Part shown: in pieces, positions 28,100 to 36,170 of the stretch | Layout: the number at the start of each line of letters is the position of its first letter | Numbering within the stretch: position 1 is the first letter of the stretch | The notes under the pieces: generated by a model | Database searches by the model: none | What the model saw: the letters and a program-made list of their open reading frames with translations, nothing else | Told to the model about the DNA's origin: nothing | NCBI RefSeq assembly: GCF_022601685.1 | Contig: NZ_JAKUML010000002.1 | Coordinates: 1 to 64,000 of the forward strand | Origin: Acinetobacter sedimenti | Lineage (GTDB): Bacteria > Pseudomonadota > Gammaproteobacteria > Pseudomonadales > Moraxellaceae | Direction of reading: 5' to 3' | DNA length: 64,000 nt | Program-made: the position numbers and the translations under genes

Positions 28100-28597
28100 T
28101 TAATGTTTACGGAAAGCTGATTCAAACACATCCTGCTTACCCGTCGCCTCAATCGCTGACTTCGACAAAATAATCACCGTTTTATCTTTCAGCTCAATCA
28201 CATAACTGATTTTACCTTTGATCAATCGCACCACATCACTATAGGCAAAACGATGCTGTCGATCGGCTGCAATCAATACTGCCGAGTCTTGATATAGATC
28301 GATACCCTGCTCAACTCGACCATATTGATAACGTTCGTATTGTCGTGAAAACAGCTTCGGTAAAATCACAAAACGCATCAGTAACTGGAGCAATAAAAAA
28401 GAAAAACCTAAAATAATATACACCTGACCAATGCCTTGCCATCCGAGATAAAAGCCCCAAATGATAATCCCCACACTCAGTAGTGGTGTCAGATAACGGG
28501 TAAATTTCTTTTTGCCAAATGTCGCCAAAGCAAAGCCTTCTTTGGACTCTTCCAAAGTCAGGTGATAACGGCAACTAAAACTCGCTTGTTCAGTCAT
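28100..28597 (-). CDS. YcxB-like membrane protein
   Basis: A 165-residue protein with an N-terminal soluble strand region (SFSCRYHLTLEESKEGFALATFG), two adjacent membrane helices (about 38-56 and 58-76) and a C-terminal domain. The C-terminal domain has the pattern of YcxB-like or PH-like proteins (QYGRVEQGIDLYQDSAVLIAADRQHRFAYSDVVRLIKGK, then YVIELKDKTVIILSKSAI). Function is unknown in this group. It precedes the FAH gene on the same strand. Confidence 0.7.
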   Translation of the reverse strand: MTEQASFSCRYHLTLEESKEGFALATFGKKKFTRYLTPLLSVGIIIWGFYLGWQGIGQVYIILGFSFLLLQLLMRFVILPKLFSRQYERYQYGRVEQGIDLYQDSAVLIAADRQHRFAYSDVVRLIKGKISYVIELKDKTVIILSKSAIEATGKQDVFESAFRKH

Positions 28598-28814
28598 AAT
28601 CGCAAATCATTAAAAAATGTCACCTTACTTTAGCAAGGAAGTCTAGACAATACAAAAGCCAAAACAAATTTAACAACAACACTGCATTCGTCTACATTTT
28701 ATGCATTATTAAAAAGGTAGATTATGATTCAATACTTACTTAAATTCCCAAATCTAGCAAAATTGATGTGTAGTAAATTTGCAGTAAAACAAAAAATGCG
28801 AACATGGAGTTCAT

Positions 28815-30167
28815 ATGCAAAACCGTTATATGCCGAAATATATCCGCACGTACCTCATTTTCACTATGGCAATGATGCCACTCTGCACTTATGCCAAATT
28901 AGTCGATTGGCAAGACCCGACACCGAGCGCACTCACACCTTTCAATAACAGCGCCAAACAAGTGGCAAATGTCGCCAATGACGATATTTTTATTTATAGC
29001 CATGTGCCACAAGCGATCAAATATACCGATAAGTCAGGTACTCGTAGCTACAAAAGTGCGCAATATAGCTCGGCTGCACTCGTGGTCAATGCCACACCTG
29101 AACAGATCTATAACACTCTAAAAGATTACTCAGGCTATGTCGGACTTTTTCCCACTTTAAAAAAAGCCAAAGTCTTAGAAAGCAATAAAGACGATACCAA
29201 AGCGCAAGAAGAAATCAGCCAAGTGGAATATCGTGTCAGCGTACCGACACCAATCAAAGTCTTGAATTTCAATGAAGATGTGACACTACAACATCACTTG
29301 ACGAAAAACAGCATGAGTTCACTTGTGATCGACTCCTCTTTTCCGCACGGTATGGGCAAGTTTGAATGGTTCGCACTAGGTAACAACAAAACTTTAGTCA
29401 CGCTCACGCATTGGAATGATCTCGATGTGACCAAAGGTTTTCTCATCACGACTCTACTCAAAGCCATGCCAGAGATCAAAACAGGGATTCCATATGCTGC
29501 AAACACCTTTGCTTTAGAGGCTTTGAATGAAAAATTTAACGGTAAAGCCAAAGCAGTTAAACTCGGCGCAGGAAAAATACCTGAAAAACTCACAACCTTG
29601 GCAGAATACAAGCACTTGGTACAACTGAGTAAAAAGACCAAACAACCAATTACCTTTGTTCATCGCCCTTATGTCGTACCATACAAACATGGCAAGGAAG
29701 ATTTGCGCTTTAGTACCAGCTATCAATATTTCTCGGCAAAAAGCGAAAAATCAAAACAACTGCTTTCACCGAATGTCTTTAAAACCCTTTTTAGTAATCA
29801 AGTGAAAAGTGTCAAATTGATTCAAAATCAGGATCAATTGAAATCGCAAGATGCGATTTATGATATTCGTGTCGGATTGGGTGTGATTAGCATTCCATTT
29901 AGCTCACGGATTCGTTTTGTTGATCTTGCGGAGAATCAAGTCGATATGTATGCGGTGGGTGGTGACGTTAAGTTTATGAAATCACGCATGTCGGTCAAAG
30001 ACTTTGAGTCAGGCTCAGTCTGGAAAATCACCGCCGCAGGGAAAATCGATGATGATGCGCCATTCTTACTTCGAGCAATGCGTAGCTTGCCTTATCATGA
30101 TGTGTTGCCGTCCGCAACGATGGCAAGCGTGGTCAGCGCCAAAGCCGAAACAAAACTTGGACTGTAA
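28815..30167 (+). CDS. SRPBCC/START-like lipid-binding-fold protein, probably exported
   Basis: A 450-residue protein with a likely signal peptide (a basic start YMPKYIRTYL, then the hydrophobic FTMAMMPLCTYA). Residues about 60-230 resemble a polyketide-cyclase/START-type SRPBCC domain (SAALVVNATPEQIYNTLKDYSGYVGLFPTLKKAKVLE). A second, less clear repeat of the fold may lie at about 290-440. Such proteins bind hydrophobic ligands in a cavity; the ligand is unknown. The start is supported by GGAG five bases upstream of the ATG. An overlapping frame at 28724-28948 is considered spurious. Confidence 0.72.
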   Translation: MQNRYMPKYIRTYLIFTMAMMPLCTYAKLVDWQDPTPSALTPFNNSAKQVANVANDDIFIYSHVPQAIKYTDKSGTRSYKSAQYSSAALVVNATPEQIYNTLKDYSGYVGLFPTLKKAKVLESNKDDTKAQEEISQVEYRVSVPTPIKVLNFNEDVTLQHHLTKNSMSSLVIDSSFPHGMGKFEWFALGNNKTLVTLTHWNDLDVTKGFLITTLLKAMPEIKTGIPYAANTFALEALNEKFNGKAKAVKLGAGKIPEKLTTLAEYKHLVQLSKKTKQPITFVHRPYVVPYKHGKEDLRFSTSYQYFSAKSEKSKQLLSPNVFKTLFSNQVKSVKLIQNQDQLKSQDAIYDIRVGLGVISIPFSSRIRFVDLAENQVDMYAVGGDVKFMKSRMSVKDFESGSVWKITAAGKIDDDAPFLLRAMRSLPYHDVLPSATMASVVSAKAETKLGL

Positions 30168-30198
30168 ACGACTACAGCAATAAATTTTAGGCACAAAA

Positions 30199-30225
30199 AA
30201 ACCGCTCATCTTGTGATTGCGGTTT
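30199..30225 (-). terminator. intrinsic terminator after tRNA-Arg copy A
   Basis: AAACCGC and GCGGTTT pair around a 13-base loop, followed by T's on the minus strand. Confidence 0.8.
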
Positions 30226-30293
30226 AATCGACTTTATCTTTGATCAGTTTTGACTTAAAAGTCTTAATTTAAAAATCTGAACATTGAGATGAA

Positions 30294-30370
30294 TGGTGCG
30301 CTCAGAGAGATTCGAACTCCCGACCCCTTAGTTCGTAGCCAAGTGCTCTATCCAGCTGAGCTATGAGCGC
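30294..30370 (-). tRNA. tRNA-Arg(ACG), copy A
   Basis: A 77-nt cloverleaf with encoded CCA. The anticodon loop CTACGAA gives anticodon ACG (A34 is normally deaminated to inosine to read CGU, CGC and CGA). It is identical in sequence to the copies at 31524-31600 and 31645-31721. Confidence 0.96.
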
Positions 30371-30488
30371 ATTAAGTGTGGGAATTATACGGATTTTTTC
30401 GAGGTTGCATAGTTTTATTCGAATCAATCCATTTAATTGCTCAATTCACATACAATCCATCATAACATGCCGATGATTAATTTCGCAC

Positions 30489-31295
30489 CTATTGCATCTG
30501 CTGTAAAAACTTTTCAATAGCTACCAAGACTTGCTGCGTTTGCTCTTGATGGGGAAAATGCCCACAGTTTGGTAAAACCTCCAATTGCTTTTCAACCTGT
30601 GCCAAGTGGATAAAACGTCTAGGTTGTGCCAAAGTCGCATATTGATCGTGCTCACCATGAATCACCAAAATTGGCGACTGTATCCGAGCAAGATAAGCAT
30701 CCAAATTCCACGTGGCAAACTTTGGATCAAGCCATGTTTCCGTCCACGCATCGAGCACCCACTGCGCTTTATCCCCATGATATTTTGCCAGTTTTGCAAG
30801 CATCTTTGGTTCAGCAAAGAGTTGTTTAGCTTCACGAATACCATCTAAAGTGATCTGCTCAACTTGAGATTGTGCAGACATAGTGATCACTGCTAGACAT
30901 TGTGATGGAAACTTTTCTGCGACAGCAACTGCCATTCCGCCACCGACGCTATGCCCCGCAACCACAAACTTCTGGATATTTAACGCTTGAACCAATGTAG
31001 TAAAAGTCGTTTTCGCTTCATCAATCACAAAATCTAAATCTAAAGGCTGATTCAACGCAGATGACTGTCCAAAACCCAAGCGATCATAGGCAATTACTTG
31101 TCGTTTGGTCTGCTCTGCCAAAAGCTCTGGGAAATTACGCCACTGCGCCACGCTACCCAAAGATTCATGAATCAATACAATAGGCGCAAGCTCAGCTTTG
31201 CAGTCTGCAGATTGCCAGGACTTTGCAAAGACTCTGCCTTCTTGATCAGGGAGTCTTGGATCAGAAACTGGAATTTCAAATTCAGTAATGTTCAT
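30489..31295 (-). CDS. alpha/beta-fold hydrolase
   Basis: A 268-residue alpha/beta hydrolase. The oxyanion segment is IVLIHESLGSVAQWRNFPELLAEQT, the nucleophile elbow VVAGHSVGGGMAVAVAE (Ser in GHSVGG, about 115), the acid in VIHGEHDQYA and the catalytic His in NCGHFPHQE. Esterase, lipase and C-C hydrolase activities all occur in this fold, so the substrate is not assigned. The gene stands alone between two direct repeats that each carry tRNA-Arg(ACG), so it may have arrived with, or been trapped by, a duplication event. Confidence 0.88.
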   Translation of the reverse strand: MNITEFEIPVSDPRLPDQEGRVFAKSWQSADCKAELAPIVLIHESLGSVAQWRNFPELLAEQTKRQVIAYDRLGFGQSSALNQPLDLDFVIDEAKTTFTTLVQALNIQKFVVAGHSVGGGMAVAVAEKFPSQCLAVITMSAQSQVEQITLDGIREAKQLFAEPKMLAKLAKYHGDKAQWVLDAWTETWLDPKFATWNLDAYLARIQSPILVIHGEHDQYATLAQPRRFIHLAQVEKQLEVLPNCGHFPHQEQTQQVLVAIEKFLQQMQ

Positions 31296-31428
31296 AAGAA
31301 GCTTGATTCTTCATGTTATGAAACATTTTGCATAGATTATCATCCTTTGAAAAGCTGGCTTTTTAGACGCCTCGGTCAACCAATTAAAGCAATCTCTTGC
31401 TAATCACTTAAAAATTTTAAGCACAAAA

Positions 31429-31455
31429 AAACCGCTCATCTAACGATTGCGGTTT
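31429..31455 (-). terminator. intrinsic terminator after tRNA-Arg copy B
   Basis: The same AAACCGC/GCGGTTT hairpin and T-run as in copy A, with a changed loop. It ends the tRNA-Ser/Arg/Arg transcript. Confidence 0.8.
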
Positions 31456-31523
31456 AATCAGTTTCATCTTCGATCAATTTTAACTTAAAAGTCTTAATTT
31501 GAAAATCTAAACATCGATATGAA

Positions 31524-31600
31524 TGGTGCGCTCAGAGAGATTCGAACTCCCGACCCCTTAGTTCGTAGCCAAGTGCTCTATCCAGCTGAGCTATGAGCGC
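31524..31600 (-). tRNA. tRNA-Arg(ACG), copy B
   Basis: A 77-nt tRNA with encoded CCA and anticodon ACG, identical to copies A and C. Confidence 0.96.
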
Positions 31601-31644
31601 ATTTCAAAATAATGTAGACAGACTTAGATCAATGCAAGGATTGA

Positions 31645-31721
31645 TGGTGCGCTCAGAGAGATTCGAACTCCCGACCCCTTAGTTCGTAGCCAAGTGCTCT
31701 ATCCAGCTGAGCTATGAGCGC
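31645..31721 (-). tRNA. tRNA-Arg(ACG), copy C
   Basis: A 77-nt tRNA with encoded CCA and anticodon ACG, identical to copies A and B. It lies 44 bases before copy B and 29 bases after tRNA-Ser in one transcript direction. Confidence 0.96.
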
Positions 31722-31750
31722 ATAAGGTCATGTCAAAAACATTATCTCGT

Positions 31751-31842
31751 TGGCGGTGAGAGAGGGATTCGAACCCTCGGTGAGCTATAAAACCCACACT
31801 TCCTTAGCAGGGAAGCACCTTCGGCCACTCGGACATCTCACC
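31751..31842 (-). tRNA. tRNA-Ser(GCT)
   Basis: A 92-nt class II tRNA with a long variable arm, encoded CCA and discriminator G. The anticodon loop CTGCTAA gives GCT, which reads AGC/AGU. It is the promoter-proximal gene of a tRNA-Ser-Arg-Arg cluster. Confidence 0.96.
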
Positions 31843-31856
31843 GTAACGAGGTCGCC

Positions 31857-31885
31857 ATAATACAAATTAAATGCGCCCGCATCAA
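31857..31885 (-). promoter_or_regulatory. sigma-70 promoter of the tRNA-Ser/Arg cluster
   Basis: On the minus strand TTGATG (31885-31880) and TATTAT (31862-31857) are 17 bases apart. They are followed by the GC-rich discriminator GGCGACC, as at stringently controlled stable-RNA promoters. The predicted start lies only a few bases before the tRNA-Ser 5' end. Confidence 0.7.
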
Positions 31886-32072
31886 GTGTTGCAATGCTTT
31901 TTTTTGAGTTTAGCGCAAGGAAGCCGTGCTTTTTGCGCAATTAATCATCGCCAAGTGATAAAACCCGTTTGGTCATGATCTTGCAATCAAATTTCACACA
32001 AAGCGCAACCGACAATATGCTAAACTATTGCTCGATATACAGATTTTGATGAGATGCGTGGGTATATAAATC

Positions 32073-34640
32073 ATGATAAAAAAATGGAACGATCCCGAAG
32101 CCTTACTCGAGTCACAGCGTTATGACAACCCGATTCCAAGCCGAACGCTGATCTCCTCACACATTGAGCAAGCAGAACAAGGTCTAAGCTACGACGATCT
32201 TGCAGAAAAATTCGCCTTAAATAATGATGACAATCTCGAAGCCTTACGTCGCCGTCTTGGCGCAATGGTGCGTGATGGGCAGTTGCTACGTATCGGTCAG
32301 ACTTATCAGCTATGCAATGATGATCAAGAGTTTGATGCCACCGTGGAAATAAATCATCGTGGTCAAGGCTTTGCGGTGATTAAAGATCATAATGATTTGG
32401 TACTGACAGAGCGTGAACTTCGCCTCGTGTTTCATGGCGATCGTATCCGTGTACGTCCGACCAGTATTGATCGTCGTGGTAAGCAACAAGGCTTTATTAC
32501 AGAAGTCATTAAACATCAAGTGCAACAAATCATCGGTGAGCTGTGCGAGCATGAAGGTGAGTTTTTTATTCAACCGAATACGCCAAATACGCATCAACCA
32601 ATTACCTTAGAAAAAGAATTGGTAGAACATGCCAGCCTAAAAATTGGCGATGCGGTGCGTATTGCCATTGATGATTATCCAACCCGTGAAGAATTCGCCA
32701 CAGGGCATGTGATCAAGTCGATGGCGGATCACGCCGATACGCAAATCATTATTCCTGCAACCATATTGGAATATGGCTTGCCCTATGAATTCCCTGATGA
32801 AGTGGTAAAAGAAGCCGAAAGCTACAAAGAACCTTCTGCAAAAGATCGCAAAGGTCGCATTGACCTGCGAGATTTACCCTTAGTCACCATTGATGGTGAA
32901 GACGCTCGAGATTTCGATGATGCCGTTTTTGCAGAAAAACGTGCAGGCGGTGGCTACCGTGTGGTGGTGGCGATTGCCGATGTCAGCCACTATGTCAAAG
33001 TCGATCAACCGCTCGATGAAGAAGCTCAGCAACGTGGTACGTCGGTGTATTTCCCGCATTATGTCTTGCCGATGTTGCCTGAAGCCTTATCCAATGGATT
33101 ATGCTCACTGAATCCGCACGTCGATCGCCTATGTATGGTCTGCGATTTGACGCTTTCCCGTACTGGTCGGGTCACAGGTTATGAGTTCTATCCATCGGTA
33201 ATGCACTCCAAAGCACGTCTGACCTATACTCAAGTCGCTGACTATTTATCAGGAAATACAAAAGCCATTCCTGATGATAAGACAATTCATAAATCAGTAA
33301 ATACGCTGTTCCAACTCTATCAAACTCTGCTCAATCTACGCCAAGAGCGTCATGCGATGGAGTTTGAAACAGTTGAAACCTATATGACCTTTGACGATAA
33401 AGGTGCGATTCAGCAGATTTTGCCTCGTACACGCAACGATGCACATCGCTTGATCGAAGAATGTATGCTCCTTGCCAATGTTGCCGCCGCAGATTTTGCT
33501 TTAAAACAAGATGTGCCTGTACTGTATCGTGTGCATGAGCCACCTGAGTTTTCACGGATTCAGAAAGTCCGTGATTTTGTCAAATTGCTGGGTTTAAGTT
33601 TCCCAGAACAACCAACCCAAGCCGATTATCAGCGTGTCATCGAAGCGACTAAAGATCGTGTCGATGCCACCAGTATTCATTCGGTGCTGCTTCGCTCGAT
33701 GATGCAAGCCTATTACAGTCCGAAAAATGCAGGACATTACGGCTTGGCGTATGAAGCATACACGCACTTTACTTCACCGATTCGTCGTTATCCTGATTTA
33801 CTGTTGCATCGTGCGATCAAAGCCAAACTCGCAAGCAAACCCTATCCGCTACAAGGTGCATCACTGGATGCCGCAGGCGAGCATTATTCACAGACTGAAC
33901 GTCGTGCCGATGAAGCCTCTCGTGATGTCACCAGCTGGCTAAAATGCCACTATATGCAACAGCATATCGGTGAAGAATTCGATGGCGTGATCACCACTGT
34001 GACTGATTTTGGTTTATTTATCACGCTGAAAGACTTGTATGTCGATGGCATGATCCATATCAGTCAGTTGGGCGATGATTATTTTGTTTATGATGCGCCA
34101 TTGCAACGCTTAGTCGGACAACATCATGGACGTACTTTTGCATTGGGTGACACCATTAAAATCAAAGTCGCTCAGGTGAATTTGGAAGAACGCAAAATTG
34201 ATTTTGATTTGGTCAAACAACTGACCAGTGAAGGTCGTGCGGTGCGTAGCCGTGCGCCACGAAGCAATCGTGCTGATACTAATAATGCAAGTAATCACTC
34301 AACTGGCGAAAATCAAAATAGTAAGCGTCCGACACGTTCAAAATCACCTAGTAATGTAAACAGTAGCAATGCAAACGGTAGCAATCCGACAAGTGCTAGA
34401 CCAAGTACTACACGCCGTAAAAAACCTGTGTCAGAAGTCTTGCCAAATCTGGAAACAACCGACAAAGCAGAAAAAGATTTAGAACAAATCTTTGAGCAAC
34501 CAACTGATAAAAAGCCGAAGAAGAAAAAGGCAAAAAAATCAGATGGCGAAGCAGCAAAAGCCAAAGCGAAGAAAAAAGCCAAAGCAAAGAAATCGACCAA
34601 GAAATCCAAAAAGTCGAATGCTAAGGCAAGAGAGGAATAA
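32073..34640 (+). CDS. rnr: ribonuclease R
   Basis: RNase R is a processive 3'-5' exoribonuclease that degrades structured RNA and takes part in trans-translation quality control. The 855-residue protein has a helix-turn-helix/cold-shock N-terminal region (about 20-230). The RNB catalytic domain carries the metal aspartates in TIDGEDARDFDDAVFAE (about 273-289), and HYGLAYEAYTHFTSPIRRYPDLLLHR is its family block. An S1 domain follows (about 645-730, FDGVITTVTDFGLFITLKD). Residues about 740-855 are a disordered tail, first Ser/Asn/Arg-rich and then lysine-rich, longer than the basic tail known in E. coli. The gene is divergent from the tRNA cluster. Confidence 0.96.
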   Translation: MIKKWNDPEALLESQRYDNPIPSRTLISSHIEQAEQGLSYDDLAEKFALNNDDNLEALRRRLGAMVRDGQLLRIGQTYQLCNDDQEFDATVEINHRGQGFAVIKDHNDLVLTERELRLVFHGDRIRVRPTSIDRRGKQQGFITEVIKHQVQQIIGELCEHEGEFFIQPNTPNTHQPITLEKELVEHASLKIGDAVRIAIDDYPTREEFATGHVIKSMADHADTQIIIPATILEYGLPYEFPDEVVKEAESYKEPSAKDRKGRIDLRDLPLVTIDGEDARDFDDAVFAEKRAGGGYRVVVAIADVSHYVKVDQPLDEEAQQRGTSVYFPHYVLPMLPEALSNGLCSLNPHVDRLCMVCDLTLSRTGRVTGYEFYPSVMHSKARLTYTQVADYLSGNTKAIPDDKTIHKSVNTLFQLYQTLLNLRQERHAMEFETVETYMTFDDKGAIQQILPRTRNDAHRLIEECMLLANVAAADFALKQDVPVLYRVHEPPEFSRIQKVRDFVKLLGLSFPEQPTQADYQRVIEATKDRVDATSIHSVLLRSMMQAYYSPKNAGHYGLAYEAYTHFTSPIRRYPDLLLHRAIKAKLASKPYPLQGASLDAAGEHYSQTERRADEASRDVTSWLKCHYMQQHIGEEFDGVITTVTDFGLFITLKDLYVDGMIHISQLGDDYFVYDAPLQRLVGQHHGRTFALGDTIKIKVAQVNLEERKIDFDLVKQLTSEGRAVRSRAPRSNRADTNNASNHSTGENQNSKRPTRSKSPSNVNSSNANGSNPTSARPSTTRRKKPVSEVLPNLETTDKAEKDLEQIFEQPTDKKPKKKKAKKSDGEAAKAKAKKKAKAKKSTKKSKKSNAKAREE

Positions 34641-34824
34641 TTAAATTGTTTCATCAGGTGTAGGAGCTTTGGTCTCGTGTTTCATGAATCAAAAGCACCT
34701 ACGCCTGTATGGAAAACCACACCGAAACAAAAGAGCTTTTTGAAAATTTTACTGTTAGTATTGTGCTTAGCAATATTTAAAATGATGTTTTTTTAATCAG
34801 TTTATTCCGAATAAAACTGTATCT

Positions 34825-35295
34825 TTGTTGAGTTTTTATCTATCCACGATACTGTCGTGTTGCTTATTCTTCTGGGCATTTTATCTAAAACACTTCGGTG
34901 AATGGTTAAATAATCCTGATCCTAAATTCCATTTCTCACGTCCAATGCAGTTTTTTTGTTGGGTGATTCTCCTGCCGTTTTGCTATACCGCACTATTTTG
35001 GATTATTTTTTGTGGCTATATTCCACACTTTTATACTTATGCTTTTGGGCAGAACAGTACAATAAATACTTTCGCTACTGGGGATTTAGTGCCCAAGAGA
35101 TCATTCTGCAAATATCAGCTCAAACTTGAACAGTCCGATCATCTTCTTTTTGAATATTGCCTAACTCAACATCAGTTCAAGCGGTTTCAACAAAGCGATC
35201 AACCCACTGAAATTTTATTGCAGATCAAGCATTCTAAACTTGGTATGATCGTAGGGGATTTTAAGTTTAAACAGCATACAAATAAACCAGACTAG
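34825..35295 (+). CDS. membrane protein of unknown function, start uncertain
   Basis: I do not recognise this 156-residue protein. It has two hydrophobic helices (about 5-22 and 38-66) and a soluble C-terminal domain of some 80 residues rich in Gln, Lys and Phe. No in-frame ATG exists near the start; the TTG at 34825 is the first candidate. A tandem ATGATG at 34782-34787 is in the correct frame only if the following T7 tract were T6 (see findings). The terminator at 35307 supports a real transcript. Confidence 0.5.
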   Translation: MLSFYLSTILSCCLFFWAFYLKHFGEWLNNPDPKFHFSRPMQFFCWVILLPFCYTALFWIIFCGYIPHFYTYAFGQNSTINTFATGDLVPKRSFCKYQLKLEQSDHLLFEYCLTQHQFKRFQQSDQPTEILLQIKHSKLGMIVGDFKFKQHTNKPD

Positions 35296-35306
35296 CAGTT
35301 AAAAAA

Positions 35307-35322
35307 GCGAGCCTCGGCTCGC
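35307..35322 (+). terminator. intrinsic terminator
   Basis: GCGAGCC and GGCTCGC form a tight hairpin preceded by A6 and followed by TTTTCATT. It can serve both the unknown gene on the + strand and the converging pirin gene. Confidence 0.85.
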
Positions 35323-35356
35323 TTTTCATTCTCTTAAAAGATGCTCGATTTGAAAG

Positions 35357-36043
35357 TCACGGCAAATTAAACCAAATCATTTGACTGTCTTCACTCGCTT
35401 CAATCACTGCATTATCTTCAAAGACTAAGGCATCACCCGCTTTCACCGTATGCTCACCGATGTTCACTTCACCTTTGATCAGATGCACATAGTTCACTCG
35501 TTTTACCTGATCCACAGTTAGACTTTGCCCTGCGTGTAACATAGCACTGCGAATTTCCGCATTTTGGCGGATGTGCATCAAGGCTTGATCGGTAGTCCCT
35601 GCGATGAGATGCCATTGGTTGGGCGCATCATTCGGATCGCACGCCACTTGCTGATACGTCGGCTCGGTATCTTGTACATTCGGAATTACCCAAATCTGGA
35701 GTAAATGCACCGCTTCATCATAACGGTTCATTTCACTGTGGCGCACACCAGTGCCTGCGCTCATCAGTTGCCATTCGCCTGCTTTGATATCGCCCTCATT
35801 GCCCATGCTGTCTTTATGCGAAATCGTACCTGAAAGCACACAGGTCAGGATTTCCATATTGTCATGCGGATGCGTGTCAAAGCCTTGATTGCCTGCGATA
35901 TGGTCATCATTAATGACTCGAAGAGCGCTGACACCCATATATTTGGGGTCGTGCCAACTGCCAAAAGAAAAGCTATGTCGTGTGTTTAACCAACCTGCTT
36001 GGACATGACCACGATCTTCACTGCGATGGAGATAGGCTTGCAT
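35357..36043 (-). CDS. pirin-family protein (YhhW-like)
   Basis: A bicupin of the pirin family. The N-terminal cupin has the signature HSFSFGSWHDPKYMGVSALRVINDDHIAGNQGFDTHPHDNME, including the metal-binding His pair in THPHDN. It also has GTGVRHSEMN, and the second cupin covers the C-terminal half. YhhW-like pirins can oxidise quercetin, but physiological roles vary and are often unknown. I take the ATG at 36043 (228 residues, MQAYLHRSEDRG); the frame extends to 36088. Confidence 0.9.
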   Translation of the reverse strand: MQAYLHRSEDRGHVQAGWLNTRHSFSFGSWHDPKYMGVSALRVINDDHIAGNQGFDTHPHDNMEILTCVLSGTISHKDSMGNEGDIKAGEWQLMSAGTGVRHSEMNRYDEAVHLLQIWVIPNVQDTEPTYQQVACDPNDAPNQWHLIAGTTDQALMHIRQNAEIRSAMLHAGQSLTVDQVKRVNYVHLIKGEVNIGEHTVKAGDALVFEDNAVIEASEDSQMIWFNLP

Positions 36044-36170
36044 ATCATTCACCAATATTAATTTTTCTAACTTAAAGTATATATTCATTAATATTAATTA
36101 AAACATTAAAATCAGTATACATTGTATTGAAATTAGAACCATAATTATCTCTATAAATTTTCTAAACATT

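Larger units (their letters stand above)
30182..30372 (-). repeat. tRNA-Arg-plus-terminator repeat, copy A
   Basis: About 190 bases covering a tRNA-Arg gene and the sequence downstream of it, including an intrinsic terminator. It recurs 1,230 bases away at 31412-31602 in the same orientation. The tRNA is identical and the rest is roughly 85% identical by eye. The two copies bracket the alpha/beta hydrolase gene. Confidence 0.85.
31412..31602 (-). repeat. tRNA-Arg-plus-terminator repeat, copy B
   Basis: Second copy of the repeat at 30182-30372, at a constant offset of 1,230 bases. It includes tRNA-Arg and its downstream terminator hairpin. Confidence 0.85.

Noticed and set aside
28724..28948. 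74-codon frame starting with an ATG upstream of the START-like gene
   Set aside because: It overlaps the signal peptide region of the START-like gene in another frame and shows no domain; the downstream ATG has the better ribosome site.
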